Assembly (NCBI RefSeq): GCF_033473495.1
Contig: NC_088936.1
Location: forward strand, 3,410,001 to 3,474,000
Length of the DNA stretch: 64,000 bases
Direction: 5' to 3'
DNA from: Cercospora beticola
Lineage: Eukaryota; Ascomycota; Dothideomycetes; Mycosphaerellales; Mycosphaerellaceae
Under the pieces are notes generated by a model, which was not told where the DNA came from, did not search any database, and saw only the letters and a list, made by a program, of their open reading frames with translations. The translations under genes and the position numbers were made by a program. How positions within the stretch are numbered: position 1 is the stretch's first letter; the number at the start of each line of letters is the position of its first letter. Positions 42,301 to 53,559 of the stretch are shown here, one piece after another.

Positions 42301-45300
42301 GTGCTGATAACAGTCATCTCTTCCTCGATCTCAGTGAACGAGCGAGACTCTTCCTTGCGGACATTCTTGTAGTGGTACGACGCATGCTTGTAGATCGACA
42401 ACGCAGCGGAGTACTCGCCCACGCTCTTCAAGAAACGAGCGGATTCAGTCAATCTAGTCACAATCTTCTCCGAGTAGGACAGCTCGTGGTGCTCGTATTC
42501 TCTCCAGATCGAGGTCGTCAAGCTCTTTGCTTCCATGGTCCGCTTTTGTTTGTGCAAGTACTGCGAGTAAGCCTGCACCACTTGGATCTTCTTCTCGTGC
42601 CACTCGACAGATAGCGAGGTCCTGCATGTCTCCGACAGACGCTGCCACAGCTCGACGTAAGTCTGCTCCGCGCGGACGAGCTCTTGACGCTTGATGTACT
42701 CCTCAATCTCGCGAAGAATGACATCTGCCTGGCCGACATCAATGATGACGAGAGCATCCTCTTCCTTATCCTCATCAATGAAGATTCCACCTTCATATTC
42801 GTCGAGCTCTTTGCCATGCTTTTGCTTGCCGAACTTGACAACGAATCTTTCATCGACGCCGCGAGAGACCCCGCCGGTGACGCCGTTGCCATCGGTAGTG
42901 TGTCCGTGGATAATCTGGAGGATCTCTCGAGCATGCTCCTCCTCGCTGATGGCGATGTAGAGCTCCGCGAGACGTTCACGAGTTCTGATGACGACCTCAG
43001 AGTGCATGCCAAATTGACGCTCGTATGCTGAGATGAGCAGAATGAAGGTCTGCTCTCTGCGGGTAATGATCTCCGTCCTAGTCGTCGAGGTGTACGAATC
43101 TGTGATCCGGATGTACCTGACAGCACACTCAACAACAATTGGGTGCGACACACTCAGGATCGAGCGACCGACTGAACTGACTGGGTAGTAAAGGTTCGCT
43201 GCCTTCTCCCAATCTTCCAAAGCTTCCCAGTAGCAAGCGGTATTGATATAGCTCTGGAGAACAGCTGGGTGCTTCTCGGTGAAGATCTTGATTCTCACGC
43301 GGCGGACGGTGTCGTGCACTTCGACTTCTTGCGCGCCTGGGAACTGATCATCCCAGCATAGCCACTCAAGGACAGCCATGGTCGTGCTCTCTGGGAAAGC
43401 CTTCTGCAGCTCTGGGCTGATCTTGGGCTCGGCGGTGCTGCCCGTGGTGATGATTCCGGCTTGCTGAAGATGCCATGGGTAGTAGCGGATGACATACTCC
43501 AGGAACGGATGACGACTGAAGCTCTGATCAACGACAGATCGATCAGTATCATCCAGAGTTGGCTCTCCCTTCTCGGTCAATGCCAGTTTGGCGTACGTGA
43601 GCACACGAAGCAGGAAGTCCTGCTGTGGCTCTTTAACTGGAATTTTCAGGCTACCAGAACTCAGTAGAGTGCGGCAGGCAGTCTGTACGGAAGCATGTCG
43701 TGGTCGGACGATATCCTCTTGCACATCCAGCAGAGGTGCCAACGATGACACTATGTTGTGGACATTGTGGCTTCTGTCGGATCTGCCAATAGTCTGCGGG
43801 TTGATCGAGAACAAGCTGTCGATCTCATCCCAAGTCAATGGGCGAGCGGCGTTTACAAGCCATGACAACAACAGCTTAGCATCTTCGGTTGGCTGCAAGC
43901 GCTCGAGGAGAGTGGCAGTGAGCCTCTCGACAGTGTGCTTGGTCTTGCTCAGCTCCTTGGCCGTGCTGTCAAGTTGTTCTGGTGTCTTCTCCAGGCGGAG
44001 GACTTCGGAGACGAGCTCTGCCCACAAGAAGTTACCATCAGAAATGCTGATGATGTGTTCGGCAAGCGACTCTTGCTCTCGGCCAGTCTTAGCTCGGAAG
44101 TGCTGAGACTTGATCAAGGTCTTGATCACAACTTCGTGAATGTCGCCTTTGGTGTCGGTCTCAGTGATTCCACGACTGGTGCCGCGAGCTCCTGTTGGAA
44201 GCTTGAGGTTCTGGGCCATTGCGATGAGCTTGACGCCCTTTGCTTGCTCGACTGCGTGCACAAGGCGCTGCAGGAGATTTTGACCAGCGGACTGACCACC
44301 CAAGATCTCATCGATGCCTTCCACAATGAGTACCAAGTCAGGTGCATTTTGGAGCGGGCTGCGAAGGACTTCCTCGAGAGCGTCCCATAGCAAGTCCTCG
44401 TATTTGGTGGGCTCTGCTGTATAGCGAGCTCTTTCGTGTGCTGCAACCACAGCTGAATACAGGCGAACATTGCCAACACGAAGATTGTAGATCTGATGCA
44501 GCAGGGCCTTGACCACGCTGAGACTGGTGGCCTGCGATGGGACAGCTCCGACAGAGCAGAATGCAGTCGTGTAGGGTTTCCTGGCGATTGGTCGCTGCAG
44601 GCGTTCTGCAAGCGCTGCTGCGAGTGTTGTTTTGCCGGAGCCAGCTGGGCCATTGACGAGCAACGAGGAATCCTGGCTTTTGACAAAGTTCGAGAGATCG
44701 TCCAAGAACCAGATTCCAGTGAATTCTGCCAAATCATTGGCAATGAGGGTGTGGTCCTGAGCTAATGTGGCAAGGACGCGGTCTTGGGGCGCGAGCCAGC
44801 GGCTGAGCACGTCTACATCCACGCTGTCCTCGGAACCATGTACCTCGATCTGGTTTTTCCAGATCGCTCTGGTGATGGATTCGCGACGTTCACGGAACGT
44901 GGTGATGGTCTCGCCAAAGACTTCGTACATGTCCAAGCTGGCAGACTGGCCTTCGCTGCCGTGAACAGTGCGGTAGAAGCGGACAGCCACATCGACCACC
45001 AGTGTGAGCAGGTCCGTGTACATAAGACAAAGTTGCTGGTACACCTCGCTGGACAACTTGAGAACCTCAGAGCGAGCCAAAAGCGCCGAGACCGCGGAAG
45101 AACACCTGTACATGAATCCAAAAGCAGAATCCAATGCAACGCTGTTGGAGTGGCCCAGCTGTCTCTGATTAGCACAGGAAATCATGGGACATTTGCTTTC
45201 TCACTCACCTCCAAAAGAAGCTTGATGTGGCCATACCCAAGATGCGCCGCATGCTCCGTCTCCGAAGCATGCGCCTTGAGCTGCGTCTCGAACCCATGAA

Positions 45301-45940
45301 GACGCTCAGCAAAATACAGAGCACGAATCAACACCGTATCCCATCGGGAGCCCTTATGCGGCAAAGTCTGCAATCTCTCCGAACGAATCCACTCAACCAG
45401 ATGAATGAAAGAGACATTGTCGGCCGTTGCGCTGATTCCAGCGCCAAGCTCAGACGCACTTTTCCTCTTCAAAGTGTATGCTGTATCTTTGACGATTGAG
45501 GACTTTTGTTGCCCGCCTGTGGAGCTGCGGAACACAGAGTAGCTGGAAGCTATTCTGGTGCTACCTCGGTTTGATCCGCCGAAACGAATGGAAGGCGAGC
45601 TTGGTGGAGGGGGCGAAAAGTATCCATTCGTGCCGTTTGTGCCCGCTGCCAAAGGAGCTTTCTGGGGCGTAGATGGAGCAGCTCCGCTGACTGAACGCTG
45701 CATGTTTGCGGGTGTGGGTTTTGGTGCAGAGGGCGTCTTGATGAGTTTTTCTGCAGTCGGCGCCTGGACGTCAGGATCCTGGTTTCGAGGTTTTGGTACA
45801 GCAGAAGTATTTTGAGCAATTTGTACAGGATGTACAGGATGTGGTGATACTCCGGAGGGATCAGAATCGCTGCAACAACAACAGCACAATTTGCGTTTTA
45901 TCTTGTGCCAGACTTTTCTCGTGGAACTCGTCGCTGGCAT
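39314..45940 (-). CDS. Giant STAND/NACHT-type NTPase with TPR-like C-terminal array, 2176 aa
   Basis: Exons 45209-45940, 40092-45164 and 39314-40039; introns 44 and 52 nt, both phase 0. The N-terminus is MPATSSTRKVWHKIKRKL followed by five consecutive cysteines (19-23), a basic plus palmitoylation-type membrane anchor. A Pro/Ser-rich linker follows, then a helical region (about 200-345). The NTPase has Walker A GPAGSGKTT (416-424) and Walker B LVLIVEGIDE (521-530). A winged-helix-like segment LLLSWLVNAARPLTWDEID follows. From about residue 700 the protein is built of helical hairpins with TPR/kinesin-light-chain-like periodicity (AEVYILQRQFEKAEDVY, ELLAVYRRTLGPSHETT) broken by poly-Ser loops. 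Fungal STAND proteins act as NLR-like sensors in non-self recognition and cell death; that role is inferred. Confidence 0.88.
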
Positions 45941-48900
45941 AGACTAATGAAGAAACTGAAATGGCTACAACTTCGGGGAGGCGGCTGAATATATGATGGG
46001 GGTCATCGGCGTCGCCGTCTTCGCCTGCGTCCCACGTCTCTTAAGAACTGGACTGTGCTGGCTTGCCCTGGCTGAGTGGCTGGAGTTCACTGGTGCAGGT
46101 AGCAGTGCCTCGAGGCCATCGATTGTTCGATCGTTGTGCCGCCATTGGCAATGCACATGTGCCATGGCGAGTCAAAGCAGCTCAATTGCTGCATGGAGCC
46201 GTGCGTCCAGCGCCATCGCTACGTACGTGCAGAAGATGGTCCTTCGGATACGAGCGATTGGCTTCTTCCAGCTGCGAAGAGTGAGCTTCGCGGTGTATCA
46301 TCTGGTACCCGCGAACGCCTAGAATGCATGTGGCTTCCGTCATTGCTGGGACTGTTAGAACGTAGTGTCTTAGCTGGCGTGGCGGATCTCGAGTATGTGA
46401 CGGCCCGCGTGGCTCGCGTTACCCGTCCTGGCGGAACGGACAGTCCGTATTGCGCAACGTGTGCTGTCATGTGAAAATCTTCACCAGCTTGGGCAAGAGC
46501 AGATCCCTGTAGATGTCTGTGCAGCAGCTTTTTGAGCTCAAAGTGAATATGCGGGGAGACTTGCAGCAAGCCACCAGATCCACTTCTCAGCTTCAGACTT
46601 CGAGAATGCATATGTGAGCTCGATCTTAATCTGCGACTTGCGTGCAATTACACAGCGAGGGCGTTATGATGAACGCATCTCTGTTGTGCCAGTCCCACAA
46701 CACTGGTCTTGGGTGTCAGAAACTAGCCACGAACGGGCAATACACTCTTTGAGGATATTTGGGTCAGGGTAAGATACATCCGTTTTAAGCGATGCTGTGT
46801 GGCGTCCAGCCCACGGCAGCCCCGTGAGATATATAGAGACAGTCGACATGGGCACAACAGAGTGCGAGCAAGCGACGTTCTCGAACTTGTTCCGACCTGA
46901 GATGTCAAGAGCATGCCGTCGCCAGCTGGAGGCAGATGGCTTGCAAGGCTGACCGCGCTGGCTGGCGTTTAGCACTTGGCACTTCTCACGAAGCACGCAG
47001 AAGCCACGGATTTCGTGATCGCTAGTCTAGTTCCAGCGGAGAGATGCTCCGCATGCATCGCGCTGTTCGGTGAGAACTTCGCTGCAGTGTCAAACCTTCG
47101 ATCTCAATGCGTGGGAGCTCGGCATCTGTGACCACCGACTGCAGTTGTACGCGTCATGCTCAACAATCGCTGGTCGTTCTGCCACTTAGATTAGACTGTT
47201 TGTTGCGCTGTGTATCCAGCGTTGCAAATTGAGCGCTGTGAACGTGTGTTGAGAAGTCACCAGGTCGTTGCATTGGGAATACACAGTGGCATCATCGCCA
47301 GCCTGAGGCGAGTGGGGTGCTGCATCCGGAGCCTCCGTGTTCGTTTCGACCAAACTTCAGAGCTGCAGACTCAATGCAGTGACGATCATTTATCAGCATT
47401 GAGCGCGTTCATTAGCACACACTAATTCCGCAGGCTCCATGTTCAGTTCTGAGCTCGTAGCGAGGCTGCATGCTCGACTCGCCACGACCGACTGCCGGGA
47501 CCATCAAAGCAGCATTCGAACATACAACCAATGATCTTATAGGATTATCGCATAATATCCAGGAAGTTTAAGGCCCCGATGATCTCTCGGTATCAGCGCG
47601 TCGTCCACAGGATTCCATGCTCACGGCATACGGCTCATTCGACAACAACATGCGCACTGCAGGGCTAGACAGCAGTGCTCCCGATATTCCAAGTCGAGAG
47701 TCTGTCAATTGAATTCGCTCGCCCGCTGCATCACGATGCACTGCATAGACTTTCCACCTGTATTTGCTCCGCTGGTACTTGTACAGACCACGCAAGCAGT
47801 GTCTCAAAGGTGATCACCCCTTGCGGGAAGGTGTGTCAGTAAGTTATGCTGAGGCTGGAGCAATATGCAGCTCGAAAGCTAGGAACATCTATAGACCTGA
47901 GCTCCACGCACGTCCTGCATCTCGGACCACAACATGCAGCTTGAATTCAGGGTTTGCAGTTCGTACAACCTTTGAGAGGTGAGCAAAGCAGCGGGGTATG
48001 TGTGCTCTACGAGATCATGGCGAGCTCAAAAAAAAATCTCCGCGGGACGTCTTCAGAGCTCTGTTACTTCCCAGAAGGTAGGCGTGCCTCGAAAGTGTAC
48101 GCTAACGGAGCAACCAATACCGATGATCTCGCGGTGTCGAGCTTTCGCGAACATTCTGATGCTCATCACGGAAGGATGCCCAAGCCTCTTCACATGAGCA
48201 GTGTCTCGAGCTCGATGTCAAGTTCGGCAAAGCCTGCTGGAGGATCCCGGTAGGAGAGCACGCAAAAGCCAGAGTCTTCCGTTACTGTAGGGCAGTGCAT
48301 ACCATTGTTCGACGACCTTCGTGCAAGTTGCCAACAAAGTCGCAGTCGTGCCTTCTTCCCGAGAACGAAGCAGCGCCACAGGAGTGAGATCGTCGAATAT
48401 GTCAAGCAAATCTGCTTGCCAGCAAGGCGTTCATCTCGTCAACGTGTAGCAGGATGAAGTGCCAGCTGTGAGTTAATCGCGTGGATCAAGAGTCGGGCGA
48501 AATTTCTCCTCCCGTACAAACGGCTAGCCGCAATGATTCCGCAAATATGCTCCCCAGGAGCTCTAGCGGGTGGCCCATCGTATGTCGGCGCACCCTGCAA
48601 TCCTGCCTGCCAGCGCTTGAGAGACGCTGGACTGCAGAGCGGTCGCTGGAGAGGCTTCTGCCAGTTGTGACGCGTAAAGATAATGGTCCTTTCCAGTCTC
48701 CGTTGGCCAGCAATGGAGCTGATCGCATACGGCAGCTCTTTCCGGCCATTTTTGGTCTTTAGAGCGCTTTGTGCGAGGTCCAGATCGGCCATCGAGGTGG
48801 TGAAGAAACGTGTACCGGTGGTGCTTTCGTGCGTGGCGTTGGAGCATGTGGCAGCAACGGTTCGGGAAAACAGTTTCCCCGAAGCCCGCGCCGAACTCTA

Positions 48901-49634
48901 CAGACACAGTCGCTTTTCGCCCTCCTCTGCATCTCTTGCGCAACTGCACAACAACATCGTTGAACTCCCAAATCATCACAAGGTGGACACCGCGAATGTC
49001 CTCAATTGCGCATCGTATGAAATGTCGATTGATCCCATGAGTTCTGGTCAAGAAGCAGATTCTGAGGTGCTCTTCCCCACATGGCCTCCCAATAGCCCGC
49101 ACCACGCTGTTGAAGAAGCACAGATGCACGCAGAGCCTCACCACGCGTGAAAGCGCTCTGCCGACCATTCACGACAGCTGTAAATCGCCATGATACACAA
49201 GCTCTGACCTCCGAAACATCCGCTGTGATCACGTCTCCACTCACGACATGCCATTGAGAGCATCGGCAAGCGTTTGTATGATGCATCCGCTGCCCAAAGC
49301 GATGCCCTGCCAGCGTGTCCGGCCTATTGGAGCCAGTGATTGATGCTGATATACCGGCTCCAGACCAGGCCAAATGACATGCAGGCATGCTCTGAGCCTA
49401 ACATTTGGTATGCCTTCACGAATGCGTATTAACGCCTTCGTGAAAGGCCCGCTGTACCAGCGGGCAGCCCAGCAGCGAGCTCAACAGTAAGTACGAGTGC
49501 AGGTATATGAGACTTGTCAGTTCAAGCTGTAGCCTCTTTCCTTCATTCACGTCCGGTCTACATTCGCTAGCAATCAGATCCGCCACACGACTCACCCTCC
49601 ACCTACCGTCCACCAGATCCCTTTCCGAGCCAAC
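45941..49634. other. Gene-poor intergenic block, 3.7 kb
   Basis: No gene recognised. The most protein-like frame is 48683-49150 (+, 155 codons, interior SAIEVVKKRVPVVLSC and ALEHVAATVREN), overlapping 48481-48762 in another frame; neither has a domain. No transposon terminal repeats or direct repeats were seen by eye. Confidence 0.4.
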
Positions 49635-50361
49635 ATGCAGATTATTGGAGCCCTTCTCGTTGCGGCAGGCGTCGCTGTCGCCTTGCCAGGTGGCGGTGAT
49701 GGCGGCTACAGCCCAAAGAAGCAGGAGTGTGTCACCAGCAGCACCTGCAAGGCCGTCTACCACACCACTACGAAGACCGTGCCATACCAGGAAACCAAGA
49801 CAATCACCAAGACTGAATACAAGCCACACGTCTACACCACCAAGGTGCCAAAGGTCTACACTGAGACTACTTATGGTAGGTGGCGACCATTCGACACCGG
49901 TCAATGGCGCCAAGCTAATGTCACGCAGTGCCAAAGGAATACCAAATCACCAAGACCATTCCAATTACGAAGACCGTCACCGTCCCAGACCACTCGACTA
50001 CCGTCATTTGCAAGACGTCGACTGTCAAGTTTGACCGCACCTCAGTCATCACCACATCTTCGCTCAGCACATGTCCAGAGACCACCAAGGTGCCAAAGAC
50101 CGATGTGTAAGTTTTGACCTCCATTACTTGGTACTCGACAAGATGACTGACTTCTGCCACAGCAAGTCTACCTACAAGGAGGACAAGGTCACCACCAGCA
50201 CTCCATGCCCTTACACCACCACCGAGAAGAAGGAGACCTGGTCGACATCCGTCTGCACATCTACCTCAACCAAGTGCGACACCACCAGCAAGTGCTCGGA
50301 GAAGCAAGGCTACCCAACTCAGCCACCAAAGTACGATTCCGAGCCAAAGCCAACTTATTAG
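49635..50361 (+). CDS. Secreted Thr/Lys-rich protein (3 exons)
   Basis: Exons 49635-49875, 49929-50106 and 50163-50361; introns 53 and 56 nt; 205 aa. Residues 1-17 (MQIIGALLVAAGVAVAL) are a signal peptide. The mature protein is dominated by short Thr-Lys/Thr-Val alternations (TKTVPYQETKTITKTEY, ITKTIPITKTVTVPDHST, YTTTEKKETWSTS), likely beta-strands and O-mannosylation sites. Spaced cysteines (ECVTSSTCKA, VICKTST, STCPE, TPCPYT, SVCTSTSTKC, SKCSEK) suggest disulfide-linked repeats. No C-terminal hydrophobic tail, so it is released or wall-bound rather than GPI-anchored. Resembles Thr-rich fungal extracellular proteins of unknown function. Codons ACC/AAG dominate, suggesting high expression. 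Confidence 0.85.
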
Positions 50362-51202
50362 ATTCGGAAATGCTGGTGACAAGGGATCTCTGGTACTCAA
50401 CAGCATGTTGACGAGGACGGCCTATGAAGTCGAGGTGGGAATAGTCGGGCGTGGGGATTTGTGACAATTTGTGTCAGCAAGAATTGAAGATGTATACTTA
50501 ATGTCTTTTGGGTGTACGTGCCTCCATTGATGGGTGGCACAGTACCGACAATCTCTAGGAAAAGAATTGAATTTTGCGATAGCTGTTTGTGCAAATCATT
50601 CACTTCTCTCGTGTCACCTGAGCCGGCTAAAGTGCGGCCATTATGCACCGCGATACGTTCTTGCCGCTTCGCTTCACAGTTTGAAAGTGCGAATTCTTTA
50701 TCCATCTTCACCACAAGTAGTTGTATAGTGTACATTCGAGCATGTCGTGTAACATGTGATTTTGCACGCATGCCTCACACACCGCGACGGCTTTTGCGAG
50801 TGCCGACTGCTGAATCGTCATCAGAACAGAGTTTCAGGCGGGCTGAACTGCCCCTCCCCCTCATCCTCTCTTCCAAACACGAGCACAGCACATCCAACGA
50901 GGCTGTCGTCGCAAGCAGCACGAGGCAAGAAAATGCCATATCTTCTCCGCAAGATAACACATTGTGGACGCGACGATTCTGAGCTTGCTTCCAAATAATC
51001 TGCGGTCGTCCCTTCTTCTCAGTGGCTCAACTGCTCGTGCCTCCGCAACGGCATCACATCATAGAAGCTAGTGAGGTCTAGAGCTCGGTAGAAAGGCAAA
51101 CACCATGAGCCGGATAAGAAGCAACATGAGTACTTCCTTTGGAGGAGTTTTCCAAGTTTTGAACGAAGGACAACTAGACACCTTGAGCAGATCATATACA
51201 AA
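50362..51202. other. Intergenic, 841 bp
   Basis: 3' flank of the Thr-rich gene and 5' flank of the GST-like gene. The short frames present lack support. Confidence 0.4.
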
Positions 51203-52283
51203 ATGGCGACAGTAATCCAGTACGACTATGGTAAGCAGTCAGCCCCATTCACAGTGAGGTGTGAGCTAACTTCCTCGCCGATTTCTCCCCATATGGGCAG
51301 AAGACTAGACTTCTTCTGCATGCCGCTGGCGTAGACTTCGCAATTGTCGACACACCAGCCGTGCTTCCACGTCCAGATCTCGAGAAGTTGGGTGTCACGT
51401 ATCGTCGAATTCCAATCATCGCCCTCGGCAAGGATGTCTATGTCGACTCTTCCAAGATCATCGATCTCATCCTCGCAAAGCTCGGCAAAGTCCAGCAAAA
51501 CCCAGCAGACAAGGCCTACGAGACGTACGGAGTGAACCTCTTTGCTGAAGTCCTCTCGTTGATTCCTCTTGAGATTTTGACTCCAGAGTTCGTCAAAGAT
51601 CGCGGGACGATCTTCCCTTCCCTTGGACGTTCTGATATCAAGACTTTGAGACCGAGTGGTTTGGCTCAATTCAAGGCCCGCTTGGCTGAGATTGAGACGC
51701 AGATCCTGAGCGGCGCTGGACCTTTCATCAATGGAAGCCAGATTGGTCTGGCTGATATCCACGTCTTCTGGCCGATCGGTTGGGCCTTGACTGACCTGGG
51801 TCTCAACAAGGAGCCTGGATTGGACGCAAGCTCTTACCCTAAGATCTTCAAATTGCTGGACAGTCTTCCAAAGCCAGAGGATATTAAGGCCAAGGCCAAG
51901 TCTTTGTCTGCTGAGGAGGCACATAAGATTATTATGACGGGCGACTATTCAGCTCAGGAGTCTTATGCTGTCGAGCATGATAATACGTACGGCATTGTTG
52001 CAGGAACGACAGTCGCGGTCGAGAGTTTCGAGTAGGTGGTTTCGCATGCAGCTGGGCTACTTTAGCTGACATATTTTGCGCAGCTCTACTCCTGGCTCTC
52101 ATCCACAATATGGCAAGCTGCTTGGAACTTCTGTCAATGAGGTTGTGATTGAGACCGATGGTGGTGTGCGCATTCACTTTCCACGTATTGGGTATCTTGT
52201 GCGAACTTTGTAAGTCATTGCGAGATCGCTCGTCTCCAGTATGCTAACGATCGTCCAGGGAGGATGCACCAGCCAAGCCATGA
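51203..52283 (+). CDS. Glutathione S-transferase-like protein (4 exons)
   Basis: Modelled as 51203-51230, 51266-52031, 52084-52209 and 52259-52283, 314 aa. The start MATVIQYDY and the segment SPYGQKTRLLLHAAGVDF form the thioredoxin-fold N-terminus of fungal GST-like proteins. VLPRPDLEKLGVTYRRIPI and GKDVYVDSSKIIDLIL complete it (to about residue 85). The helical GST C-domain follows (GPFINGSQIGLADIHVFWPI). The last exons give a fungal-specific tail (PQYGKLLGTSVNEVVIETDG, HFPRIGYLV) and end EDAPAKP. Intron 3 (52210-52258) has a GCTAACGATC branch-like site. The first intron is problematic: only an unusually short 35-nt intron (51231-51265) keeps SPYGQK in frame. Enzymatic activity is uncertain. 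Confidence 0.8.
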
Positions 52284-53559
52284 AAGTAATGTCATTTTGG
52301 AAGATGCAGTCGTTTTGAAATTGGAGGTCAATACGCTTCTAAATTCTTGCAAGCTGGGACAATATCAGTTCTTCTTGCCTCACAACCTGCAGTAATGTCA
52401 GCTTCCCATCGTCAACATGAGTCTTCTGAAATCGTGACAATGAAGACGTCTGAGAACGGTGAGTGCACTTACCGCAAGCACGACGTGCCAATGCAACTTC
52501 CCTCGCAAGTTTGTTCTGTTCGCGGCTTCCCAAGAGTCAATAACGCAAGTGCGCACCAGCATGCACTCGAGTTAGCGCCAACGACTGTCAGAGGCAGCTG
52601 GAAGGCCAGCAGAGGTGCCAGCAGAGGTGCCAGCAGAGGTGCCAGCAGAGGTGCCAGCAGAGGTGCCAGCAGGGCGCGTCCCTCATCGGCAAGATAGTGG
52701 CAAAAGAATCGACAGCACGAAGAACAGGAACGCGAAAACGAGAGCAGTAGACCTTGCATCGCCTGCGCCCTTCAGCTACACTCGTTCCTCGTGATTCCCA
52801 TCAGACACGTGGGAGAAATGGGTTGACCTCGGAGTGCCTCCCGGAGGCAGTGCGTATACACGGGTGATTGGGCCAGTGAGGGTAGTCAAACAAGATAAGT
52901 TGCCCAACCTACATCAAATGCATGCGCTCAGCTATTGATAGGATCAAAAACATGGCTGCAACGAGGCTGGGCGAAAGCCTCAAGACCTTGTGCTTTGGGC
53001 CAGCCTGGACAATTGCCATGTAGCCTTGCGGATGAGATGCACTAGTACTGCATTGTTGAGTGAACCCCAACCAGCTTTCTGCTCCGCAGGTTATCGGAAT
53101 GACAAGTCGAATTGTGAGCTCGGGCATGTGCGAAGAACGCTATTGTTGTGCATCGCTTAGCAGCAGCAGTGCGCGTGCAGGTAACACTATTGGGATCCTT
53201 GGAAGTAGCGTGGTGGCGAGCAGACCGCATGTATGCGAGTGCCCAGATGAGGTTTCGAACAATGCTGAATCCGGCATCCTGGCTCTGCATATTGGCCCGA
53301 AAGAGTGCAGTAGCGCTACGAAAACGGGCTTGGGAACAAATTCGCTCCGAAAAGGATCCACTTTGAGATCATGCACAGAACCCGGGGGTTCGAAGAGGTA
53401 AGCGAGATCTGGGCCGTTCGAGGTAACGACAGGGTGTGATCTACGGCCACGAGGTTGAACGTGAACGAGCTCCAGGCCGTAAATGTCGGGCACAGAAAGT
53501 TGTATATGCAACGCTCATCCCGAGGTCCACTCGATTCAGCAGTGGGAACTTGAGTGATC
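52284..53559. other. Intergenic, 1.3 kb, with minisatellite
   Basis: Apart from the 12-bp minisatellite at 52605-52673, only short frames occur. One frame (52347-52697, +) would translate the repeat as ASRG units but has no other support. Confidence 0.4.
52605..52673. repeat. 12-bp minisatellite (GCCAGCAGAGGT), 5 full copies plus 9 nt
   Basis: Exact copies start at 52605, 52617, 52629, 52641 and 52653, followed by a partial copy. No mismatches are seen among the five full units. Confidence 0.95.

Noticed and set aside
40344..42614. Several long plus-strand frames opposite the STAND gene
   Set aside because: Antisense shadows of a 5-kb exon with clear P-loop and repeat content on the minus strand.
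48683..49150. 155-codon (+) frame with protein-like stretches
   Set aside because: Overlaps another frame (48481-48762) and an antisense frame of 201 codons; no domain. Mentioned in the intergenic entry only.
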